Source: an uncultured Clostridia bacterium
GTDB taxonomy: Bacteria; Bacillota; Clostridia; Christensenellales; Aristaeellaceae
NCBI GenBank assembly: GCA_946626395.1
Contig: CAMOUF010000280.1
Coordinates: 1 to 12,847 of the forward strand
Reading direction: 5' to 3'
Length of the DNA: 12,847 nt
Shown: positions 6,765 through 12,847 of the stretch, one piece after another
Position numbering within the stretch: the stretch's first letter is position 1
Layout: every line of letters begins with the position of its first letter
Translations under genes and position numbers: made by a program
The notes under the pieces: model-generated
Databases searched by the model: none
The model's input: only the letters and a program-made list of their open reading frames with translations
What the model was told of the DNA's origin: nothing

Positions 6765-7388
6765 TTACTGCGTAAGCAGCTTTTTTAAGCAGGCATAGGC
6801 CAGCTCATAGGCCGATTGATACACATACGGGATCCCCGCCTGCGCCATGGCTTCCTTTTGCTTTTCGGTCACCGTGGTATACGGATAAATCCCATAGATA
6901 AAGGGAAAGAAGGCGTACAGGAACCGCTGCCGGGCCGCCTGATCCATTTCAGGAGCATATTGCGCAACCATCCGCTCCACCGTTTTCAGGGACGCGCCAA
7001 AGGCGACCTTGAACTCCGCCAGCCGCTCCGGCCGGGAATTGGCTTCCATATCGTACAGATTCATGGATAATAGCCGCAGCAGGCGCGGCCGATCCGTCAG
7101 GGTACGGGCCAGCGTCTGGGCCAGCTCATCGCGGGTCATGGCTTCCTTTTGCTCCATGGCGGCGTTCATGGCTTCTACCCACAGCTCGTATTCCTTTTGC
7201 AGCAGAGCCAGGAAGATTTCTTCCTTGGTTTCAAAATAGTTATAGATGGACGTGCGGGTGAAAGACGTTGCCGCGCCGATTTCTTTGATGGTGATTTCCT
7301 TGAAGCTCATGGTTTCATTCAGCTTTGCGCAGGCCTGAATGATTTCTTCCTTCCGGGCAGCGGTCAGCGCCGCCGATCCTCTGGACAT
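6765..7388 (-). CDS. TetR/AcrR-family transcriptional repressor
   Basis: A 207-residue regulator. The N-terminal DNA-binding domain (about 10-58) ends in the TetR hallmark ITIKEIGAATSFTRTSIYNY followed by FETKEEIF (residues 32-59), the recognition helix and YxxFxxKEE signature. The remaining helices form a ligand-binding and dimerisation domain with an aromatic-rich stretch FLYAFFPFIYGIYPYTTVTE (156-175), suggesting a hydrophobic ligand. ATG at 7388 is chosen because GGAGGGG stands six bases upstream; an in-frame TTG at 7403 would lie on top of that site. First gene of the redox operon, with two matching palindromes at its promoter, so it is very likely self-repressing and relieved by a substrate of the downstream enzymes. 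Confidence 0.92.
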   Translation of the reverse strand: MSRGSAALTAARKEEIIQACAKLNETMSFKEITIKEIGAATSFTRTSIYNYFETKEEIFLALLQKEYELWVEAMNAAMEQKEAMTRDELAQTLARTLTDRPRLLRLLSMNLYDMEANSRPERLAEFKVAFGASLKTVERMVAQYAPEMDQAARQRFLYAFFPFIYGIYPYTTVTEKQKEAMAQAGIPYVYQSAYELAYACLKKLLTQ

Positions 7389-7411
7389 GCCGATCCCCTC
7401 CAAACTTAAAA

Positions 7412-7424
7412 TGACGCCATGTCA
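7412..7424. promoter_or_regulatory. TetR operator O2, at the transcription start
   Basis: TGACGCCATGTCA, a 13-base near-palindrome set in a longer 7+7 repeat (AAATGAC-GCCAT-GTCATTT, 7409-7427). It covers the expected transcription start of the tetR operon. It shares the form TGACRCNRTGTCA with the upstream site, centre to centre 37 bases. Confidence 0.7.
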
Positions 7425-7433
7425 TTTAATGCA

Positions 7434-7462
7434 AGTATAGCACAATAGTGACACGGTGTCAA
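7434..7462 (-). promoter_or_regulatory. Promoter of the tetR redox operon
   Basis: On the minus strand, TTGACA (7457-7462), a 17-base spacer, then TATACT (7434-7439): a perfect -35 with a 5-of-6 -10. Operators overlap the -35 and the start point. Confidence 0.85.
7449..7461. promoter_or_regulatory. TetR operator O1, overlapping the -35 box
   Basis: TGACACGGTGTCA, a perfect palindrome of two six-base arms around one central base. It overlaps the -35 hexamer of the operon promoter, so a bound repressor would block polymerase. Confidence 0.75.
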
Positions 7463-7519
7463 TATAAAATTTCAGGATCTGTTCAGCCACGGTTCCTTTG
7501 CCGCTTGGATGGAAGTGGA

Positions 7520-7620
7520 GTTCCAAGCACAAAGTTCCAAGTTCTAAGCCGGATGTTGTTCTGTACAATAGGGCGTGCAGATATTTGAAGACTTTTTGCT
7601 TAGAACTTTGATCTTAGAAC
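7520..7620. repeat. Second heptad-armed inverted repeat
   Basis: The left arm has four 7-base units (7520-7547: GTTCCAA, GCACAAA, GTTCCAA, GTTCTAA) then GC. The right arm begins with GC (7598-7599) then three complementary units (7600-7620: TTAGAAC, TTTGATC, TTAGAAC). The arms match except that the left has one extra heptad. A 48-base centre separates them. It lies between the divergent tetR and pectinase promoters, has no coding capacity, and could isolate the two transcription units. Confidence 0.7.
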
Positions 7621-7686
7621 TTGATTCCGCTTTCCTGTTTTCTTTCTCCTGATAACTGGACAGATACATTTTTTCATATAAATGTC

Positions 7687-7716
7687 TTGATAACATATAC
7701 AAAATCATGATAGAAT
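7687..7716 (+). promoter_or_regulatory. Candidate promoter of the pectinase gene
   Basis: TTGATA (7687-7692), an 18-base spacer, and TAGAAT (7711-7716), each five of six to consensus. It would give a leader of about 90 bases before the ATG at 7815. The surrounding 60 bases are much more AT-rich than the genes. I saw no clear cre-like site. Confidence 0.5.
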
Positions 7717-7814
7717 GGCAGTATAGACGATTCCTATACAATATATCAAGCAGTGCCGTCCGCTTTCTTCCGAACAAGGCAGAACAACAAACCAATGCGA
7801 AAGGAGAATACGAA

Positions 7815-10800
7815 ATGACCCATTCCACCAGCTTCTCATCCATCATCAGGGTGCTCGTTTGCCTTGCGCTGATTCTGAGCGTCCTTTCTCCGGGCATCGC
7901 GGAAGGGGAAACCCATTCCTTTTCTGTGGCCAGCCTGACGGCGGCGGAGGATAAGGAACCTATTCAGCCGGGAACCGCGCTGGACAGCGAGGGCTACTTT
8001 ACCGCCGCCGGCACGGTCACCAAGCGCTGGAAGGAAGAAAAGGGCGTCACCTCCGTGGAGGTAGGCAAGGCCCTGTCCGGCAGCATTGATTTTACCGTCA
8101 CCGGCACGGCGGAAGCCGAAATCGTGGTATCCAGCAACGGCGGCGACAATGATTCCGCTGTGGCGCTTCTGGATGGCAGCGGAAATCCCGTAGCCAACGC
8201 GGAGGGCATTTCCGTGGTGCACGGCACCGGCAAGCAAACCATGACCTATTCCCTCCCCGCAGGCGCCTACCGCATCGCTTCTCCCTATGATGAAGCCAAT
8301 CAGCGGGGCGCGCGGGTGTATACCGTCACCGTGACGGAAACCCTGGAGCAGCCAAGCGAAGCGGAAGCCCCGGCCTGGGAATTCCGGTATTTCGGCGTAT
8401 CCACCGGCGGCGACCGGAACGTGCTGATTTCCAGCGGGACGGGTATCGAGGCCCCTGTCTCCCTGGGCTCCGCGCTGTTTAACGAGGATGGCTCCGTGAA
8501 TAAAAAGGGCGGCAAGTTCGTGGCCGATTCTCCCGCCGACGGCGGCAGCTATTACTATACCGTCATCGACCCCACCACCACCAATTTCTTTTTCCAGGCG
8601 GACGTGACCATTGACGCCCTGAATCCCACCCCCGATGGGCAGGAGGGCTTCGCCCTGATGGCCCGGGACGCTCTGGGCCAGGAGGGCGTCAGCGGCAACT
8701 GGATGGCGAATCTGGTGTCTGTGGGCGCAACCAAGCTGCCCTACGCCGGCGTGAACACCTCCCCGGAATCCGCCTGCGCCTTGGGCATCCGGGCCTATAC
8801 CGGCATCGCCACCCCGGAAGCCTCTGATGAAAACGACATCCGCGCTACCCGTTATACCTGGTGGACAGAGGACGGCGTGGCCAAGAAGATCGAAGCGGGA
8901 AAGACCTATCGGGTCAGCCTGGAAAAGACCGACAGCGCCTACATCACCACTCAGTACGACGTGGAAACCAACGAAGTGATTGGCAGCTATACCTATTACA
9001 TTCCCGCCAAGGACCCCAATGCCCTGACCGTCAGCGGCTACAATGAGCTGGACGATCCCCTGACCTGGCAGGAGGGGAACGCAGCTTACGTTTCCCTGGT
9101 GGCGGCCCGGGGCCTGAACGCCACGTTCAGCAATATCGTCTTTACCACCAGCGAATGGAACGCGGCCGGCTGGGCCCCCCAGCCCACGGAATACATCGAC
9201 CTGAGCGCCTCCATCGCCAGCGCCTCCACCACCACCGGCGGCTCCTACGGCCTGCTTTTCCGCGCCAACGCGGACGGCACGGCGAAGGTGTATAAATACG
9301 ATGAACTGGTAGCGGAAAACGTGACCGTCACCGCCAACACCTATTGCGGCCTGACCTTGAACATGGCAGAGGATACGGCGGTCATCCAGGTGGAATTTAC
9401 CCCGGACCCGGACTTTGCCTTCAGCGTGTTCCAGAAGCTGAGCAGCTATGAGCCCGTTACCATCTACAGAACCGTCTTCCAGCGGGCCTTGGGCCGGGAC
9501 GGCGTAATTTACGCCAAGCCCGACGGCGCGGCGAAAAACACCGGCGAATCCATGGACGAGGCCGTGGATATCCAGACCGCCCTGGACTTCGCCGCTCCGG
9601 GCCAGACCATTCTGCTGGAAAGCGCCGTGTATGATTTGGCCGACGTGGAATTGACCGTGTTCCGGGGCCGTAATGGCGCTTTGCACAATCCTATTACCAT
9701 AACCACCGCGGACGGCAAATTCGCCACCCTGGACTTTGGCGGCACGGGCCGGGGCTTCAAGGTATGGGGCGATTATTGGAACATTTCCAAAATCAACGTA
9801 ACCCATACCAAAAACGGCCTGCCCGGCATGCAGCTGGCGGGCAGCTACTGCACCCTGGAGCGCATGAACTTCTTCAACAACGGCACCACCGGCCTGCAGG
9901 TATCCGGCTCTTCCGCCGATGAAAAGACCCTGTGGCCCGCCTTTAACCTCATCAAAAACTGCACCTCCATGAACAATGCCGACAAGGCCCTGGAGGACGC
10001 CGACGGCTTCGCCGCCAAGCTGACCACCAGGCAAGGCAACGTGTTTGACGGCTGCGTCGCCGCCTATAACGCCGACGACGGCTGGGATCTCTTCGCCAAG
10101 GTGGCCACCGGCCAGATCGGCACGGTAATCATCAAAAACAGCCTGACCTACATGAACGGTTATCTCCGCGTCCAGGAAGGCGGCACTGCCAAGAGCTTCG
10201 CCTTCGCGGACGTACACTGCGATGAAAACGGCACCCTCACCTTCGGCGATTCCGTCGTGATGGAAGCGGGCAACGGCAACGGCTTCAAGCTGGGCGGCTC
10301 CAGCCTGCCGGGCGGGCATACCTTGATGAATTCCATCGCCTATGAAAACAAGGCCAAGGGCATCGACTCCAACTCCTGCCCCGACATCAAGGTTTATAAC
10401 TGCACCAGCTATAACAACGGCAGCCACAACATCGCCCTGTACACCGGCAACATCGCCGCCACCACGGGCTTTGCCGCCAGCGGCGTGATCAGCTTCCGCA
10501 GCGGCGAAGGCGCGGGAGAAAAGCTGGATCTGCAAAAGCAGGCAAACAGCGATGTGTTCGGCCCCTCCTGCTATTACTGGGACACGGAAAAGAACATGAG
10601 CCTGAATACCCAGGCTGTGGCCGTGAGCCCGGATTGGTTCGTGAATCTGGATACGTCTGTTTCTCCCGAACGGAAGGAGGACGGCTCCATCGAAATGCAC
10701 GGCTTGCTTTTGCTCACCGATTTCGCCCGTTCTGAATATGCCGCCGGGGCCAAGGGCTACGCCTGGGGCCAGCAGGAGGCCACCGTCTGGGTGGTGGGCG

Positions 10801-12293
10801 ATTCCACGGTGTCCGCTTTCAGCGACAAATATTACCTGCCCCGGGAGGGATACGGCGAGGAAATCGCCGCCTACTTCAACGCCAGCGTGTATAACCTGGC
10901 CCGCTCCGGCGCGTCCAGCAAGGACTTTGCCACCATGCCCCAGTATGAAACCCTGCTGAACGGCAACGCGCTGATTCCCGCCCTGGGCGACGCGGAAACG
11001 GAAAACTTTCTGATCATCGGGTTTGGCCACAACGATGAAAAGACCGAGGCCGCCCGCTTTACCGACCCCACCGGCGATTACAAGACCCCCGGCAGCTTTG
11101 CCAACAGCCTGTATACCCGTTATATCCAGCCCGCCCTGGAGCGGGGCGTGATTCCCGTGGTATGCACCCCCATTGCCCGGCTGACCAAGGACAACACCCT
11201 GGAAAGCTACGCGGGAGCCTCCGGCCATGTCACCGCTGATGTAACCATCGGCGACACCACTTTCCCCGGCGGCAGCTATTCCCAGGCCATTCTGGACATG
11301 GTGAAGGCTTTGCAGGCGGAAGGCGTGGATATTGAATACATCGATCTGACCCAAGCGACCATTCTGGAAAACATCGCCATGGACCAGGATGCCCAGTGGC
11401 TGCATTCCTTTACCGGCGCGAAATACGCCGAGGACGGGGAAACCCTCGTTGCTACCGGCCTGGATCAAACCCACACCAACCGCTACGGCGCGAAGCTGAA
11501 CGCCTGGCTCATTTCCCTCCTGGCCAAGGAAACCGCCCCGAAGCTGCACGCTTACAGCCTGAACAAAGCGCGGCCTGATTATGACAGCTGCTTTGCCGCT
11601 TCCGTGAACCCGGACTATGTGGTGCTGGACTACAAAGCGCCCACGGTGGAGCAGATGAGCGCTGTTTCCTGGCCCGCCTACACTGACGCGGATGGGAACC
11701 TGTGGCGCGGCACGGTGTTTGGCGACGTGGGCGGCGACAACAAGATCACCGGGGATAACTTCACCGCTGCTGTGGAAGACGACACGGTTACCCTGAGCGT
11801 GGCCAACAACTGCGGCAAAATCGCCAGCGGCAGCGACGGCTTGATGTTCTATTATGTGAAGCTGCCCGCAGGCGCCCGGTTCACCCTCACCGCCACGGCA
11901 AAAATCAACACGTTTACCGCCAACAACCAGGTATCCTTCGGCCTGATGGCCCGGGATGATCTGTACATCGACACCTACGTGGCCGCCACCATGGGCGATT
12001 ATGTGGCCGTCGGTTCCCGGAATCAAGGCGCCATCGTCAACTTTGGCCGCAAGAGCGGCGCGCTGGTGGGCGACGCGCCCAAAACCGCCATCGACCTGAG
12101 CGAAGGGGCGGAAGTGGAGCTCAGGCTGGTTGGTTCAGCCGACGGCTTTACCCTTTCCTACGGCGATGAAACCGCCTCCGCCGGGTTTGATTATCCCCTC
12201 ACTGCTGTGGATGCCGACAGCATGTATGTGGGCTTCTACGTGGTGAGAAACGCCAGCGTCACTTTCAGCGACATCCATTTGACCATCGAATGA
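7815..12293 (+). CDS. Secreted bifunctional pectinase: PL9-type pectate lyase fused to CE12-type acetylesterase
   Basis: A 1492-residue exported enzyme. A signal peptide (hydrophobic core about 10-25, cleavage near GIA|EG, 29/30) leads into a beta-rich domain (about 45-175). Module B1 follows (W188 to about 448), then an unassigned stretch. A right-handed beta-helix (about 563-940) matches polysaccharide lyase family 9: DADGFAAKLT (728-737) and NADDGWDLFAK (752-762). Asp730, 754, 755 and 758 have the same spacing as the calcium ligands Asp209/233/234/237 of Dickeya Pel9A, and Lys825 in NGFKLGG is the likely catalytic base. An SGNH esterase (about 990-1240) carries GDST (Ser997), SGASS (from 1031), GHND (1071-1074) and DQTH (Asp1217, His1220), the pattern of CE12 rhamnogalacturonan/pectin acetylesterases. 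Module B2 (1297-1492) resembles B1. No LPxTG, SLH or dockerin is seen. ATG at 7815 is chosen for AAAGGAG eight bases upstream and for the signal peptide; the frame is open from 7707. Expected role: deacetylation and cleavage of pectin outside the cell. Confidence 0.9.
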   Translation: MTHSTSFSSIIRVLVCLALILSVLSPGIAEGETHSFSVASLTAAEDKEPIQPGTALDSEGYFTAAGTVTKRWKEEKGVTSVEVGKALSGSIDFTVTGTAEAEIVVSSNGGDNDSAVALLDGSGNPVANAEGISVVHGTGKQTMTYSLPAGAYRIASPYDEANQRGARVYTVTVTETLEQPSEAEAPAWEFRYFGVSTGGDRNVLISSGTGIEAPVSLGSALFNEDGSVNKKGGKFVADSPADGGSYYYTVIDPTTTNFFFQADVTIDALNPTPDGQEGFALMARDALGQEGVSGNWMANLVSVGATKLPYAGVNTSPESACALGIRAYTGIATPEASDENDIRATRYTWWTEDGVAKKIEAGKTYRVSLEKTDSAYITTQYDVETNEVIGSYTYYIPAKDPNALTVSGYNELDDPLTWQEGNAAYVSLVAARGLNATFSNIVFTTSEWNAAGWAPQPTEYIDLSASIASASTTTGGSYGLLFRANADGTAKVYKYDELVAENVTVTANTYCGLTLNMAEDTAVIQVEFTPDPDFAFSVFQKLSSYEPVTIYRTVFQRALGRDGVIYAKPDGAAKNTGESMDEAVDIQTALDFAAPGQTILLESAVYDLADVELTVFRGRNGALHNPITITTADGKFATLDFGGTGRGFKVWGDYWNISKINVTHTKNGLPGMQLAGSYCTLERMNFFNNGTTGLQVSGSSADEKTLWPAFNLIKNCTSMNNADKALEDADGFAAKLTTRQGNVFDGCVAAYNADDGWDLFAKVATGQIGTVIIKNSLTYMNGYLRVQEGGTAKSFAFADVHCDENGTLTFGDSVVMEAGNGNGFKLGGSSLPGGHTLMNSIAYENKAKGIDSNSCPDIKVYNCTSYNNGSHNIALYTGNIAATTGFAASGVISFRSGEGAGEKLDLQKQANSDVFGPSCYYWDTEKNMSLNTQAVAVSPDWFVNLDTSVSPERKEDGSIEMHGLLLLTDFARSEYAAGAKGYAWGQQEATVWVVGDSTVSAFSDKYYLPREGYGEEIAAYFNASVYNLARSGASSKDFATMPQYETLLNGNALIPALGDAETENFLIIGFGHNDEKTEAARFTDPTGDYKTPGSFANSLYTRYIQPALERGVIPVVCTPIARLTKDNTLESYAGASGHVTADVTIGDTTFPGGSYSQAILDMVKALQAEGVDIEYIDLTQATILENIAMDQDAQWLHSFTGAKYAEDGETLVATGLDQTHTNRYGAKLNAWLISLLAKETAPKLHAYSLNKARPDYDSCFAASVNPDYVVLDYKAPTVEQMSAVSWPAYTDADGNLWRGTVFGDVGGDNKITGDNFTAAVEDDTVTLSVANNCGKIASGSDGLMFYYVKLPAGARFTLTATAKINTFTANNQVSFGLMARDDLYIDTYVAATMGDYVAVGSRNQGAIVNFGRKSGALVGDAPKTAIDLSEGAEVELRLVGSADGFTLSYGDETASAGFDYPLTAVDADSMYVGFYVVRNASVTFSDIHLTIE

Positions 12294-12308
12294 CAAAGCG
12301 GCAAAGAC

Positions 12309-12339
12309 GCCTGGAGGAATGAACAGTCGTTCCCCAGGC
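12309..12339 (+). other. Stem-loop directly after the pectinase gene
   Basis: GCCTGG-A-GGAA (12309-12319) pairs with TTCC-CCAGGC (12330-12339), ten pairs with one bulged base and a ten-base loop. It is followed by an A-rich run, not a T tract, so it is not a complete terminator alone. It may protect the 3' end of the mRNA or assist the stronger hairpin just downstream. Confidence 0.55.
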
Positions 12340-12350
12340 TAAAAAGAAAA

Positions 12351-12391
12351 GGGCGTTCCCGCCCCCTCAAGGGGACGGGAACGTCCTTTTT
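12351..12391 (+). terminator. Strong rho-independent terminator of the pectinase gene
   Basis: A 16-base stem (12351-12366 with 12371-12386, one G-U pair and one mismatch) closes on a four-base loop TCAA and is followed directly by TTTTT (12387-12391). It lies about 58 bases past the stop codon. The upstream A-rich run AAAAAGAAAA could also act as the T tract on the minus strand, so it may work in both directions. Confidence 0.9.
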
Positions 12392-12464
12392 ATGCTTTAC
12401 TTTACAAGTATCTGTTCAGTCGCAAATCATTTGTAGGGCATTTTTAAATTACTAAAGGGGAACG

Positions 12465-12511
12465 CTGGGGCTGTTCGCCCCAGACCCGAACCAGGGGGTT
12501 GACCCCCCTGG
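12465..12511. repeat. Two small GC-rich hairpins at the left side of the terminal element
   Basis: CTGGGGC-TGTTC-GCCCCAG (12465-12483) and CCAGGGGG-TTGAC-CCCCCTGG (12491-12511), both perfect. The right half of the second hairpin is also the first part of the long stem that pairs with the right window edge, so the two folds compete. No T tracts follow, which argues against simple terminators. Confidence 0.75.
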
Positions 12512-12847
12512 ACCCGCATATGGCGAAATAACGTTATTGGGATAAGCAAACAATTTCCGCCTGATGCGTTGGGTTACGAATAGTTTGAGGGCTTCTGGCC
12601 CCAGAAAGCCTGGAAAATCCGATGGGGAAAGTAAGCTTTCCTTTCGGATTATTCCCGGCTTTCCCCGGATGCAAAGCATCCGGGGGAAGCCAGGGAAACA
12701 ACCGAGGGGAAAGTTCACTTTTCCCTCGGTTGTTCCCGGGCTTTCTTGGGCCAGAAGCCCTAAAACTTTTCGTTACCCCATTGTAACAGGCGGAATTTGT
12801 TTGTGTTTTTCAACAGCGATACTTCGCCGATTGCGGGTCCAGGGGGG
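12503..12847. repeat. Large nested inverted-repeat element, cloverleaf-like, reaching the window edge
   Basis: Nested complementary arms: 12503-12518 with 12832-12847 (16 of 16); GGCGAA/TTCGCC (12522-12527, 12823-12828); 12547-12563 with 12787-12803 (16 of 17); 12571-12610 with 12739-12778 (36 of 40). Inside lie three further hairpins: 12616-12650; 12657-12691 (16-base arms, 15 match, loop AAA); 12697-12734 (18-base arms, 17 match, two-base loop). The mismatches keep the stems pairable, so the structure appears maintained. No gene is present: the open frame at 12452-12718 on the minus strand is a low-complexity reading of the repeats with no ribosome binding site. It may be a MITE-like non-autonomous element or a structured RNA. 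It probably continues past the right edge. Confidence 0.8.

Noticed and set aside
4809..6775. Plus-strand frames (4809-5852, 5623-6564, 6239-6775) across the redox operon
   Set aside because: They cross several well-supported minus-strand genes and their terminator, and show no family features or ribosome binding sites.
7707..7814. Upstream start of the pectinase at 7707 (36 extra residues)
   Set aside because: The upstream ATG lies inside the predicted promoter, has no Shine-Dalgarno and would bury the signal peptide. The ATG at 7815 has AAAGGAG at good spacing.
7836..12026. A 1396-codon open frame on the minus strand, fully opposite the pectinase gene
   Set aside because: It is the antisense shadow of a GC-rich gene: rich in G, H, V, A and Q, with no recognisable domain and no ribosome binding site, while the plus strand encodes clear PL9 and CE12 motifs.
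12452..12718. An 88-codon minus-strand frame within the terminal repeat element
   Set aside because: The frame is only a reading of hairpin arms. It has no ribosome binding site and the peptide is Pro/Gly-rich without a domain.

Overview
The window looks like chromosomal DNA of a moderately GC-rich Gram-positive anaerobe, most likely a plant-fibre-degrading gut or rumen Clostridia-type Firmicute. The evidence is strong AGGAGG-type ribosome binding sites in front of most genes, consensus sigma-A promoters, TetR, flavodoxin and ABC families of clostridial style, and a very large secreted pectinase. I cannot name genus or species from the sequence alone.

Layout. (1) Positions 1-1358, minus strand: a GNAT acetyltransferase cut by the left edge, and a flavin-reductase-like protein, each with its own promoter, separated by a terminator. 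(2) 1564-4659, plus strand: a two-gene ABC exporter operon (MacB/LolD-type ATPase and a double-FtsX permease) behind a near-consensus promoter, with a perfect 7+7 palindrome at the expected transcription start. (3) 4676-4786: a hairpin repeat with heptad-repeat arms, then a terminator that probably serves both converging operons. (4) 4878-7462, minus strand: a compact five-gene operon, tetR - ABM monooxygenase - flavin reductase - CMD/AhpD-like protein - exported flavodoxin. It starts at a TTGACA-17-TATACT promoter bracketed by two 13-bp operators of the form TGACRCNRTGTCA. (5) 7520-7620: a second heptad-armed hairpin in the divergent intergenic region. (6) 7815-12293, plus strand: a 1492-residue secreted protein joining a PL9-type pectate lyase to a CE12-type SGNH acetylesterase, flanked by two related beta-rich modules, followed by tandem hairpins ending in a strong terminator. 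(7) 12465-12847: an elaborate nested inverted repeat that folds on paper into a long stem topped by three hairpins and reaches the right edge of the window.

How the parts fit. The TetR operon reads as an inducible set for handling quinones, electrophiles or flavin redox chemistry: repressor, quinol-monooxygenase-like protein, flavin reductase, CMD protein and an extracytoplasmic flavodoxin. A paralogous flavin reductase lies at 711-1283. The large enzyme would cleave de-esterified pectin and remove acetyl groups, consistent with a plant cell wall diet. The ABC exporter has no adjacent regulator or substrate gene, so its cargo is unknown. The most unusual non-coding features are the two heptad hairpins bracketing the redox operon and the cloverleaf-like element at the right end.
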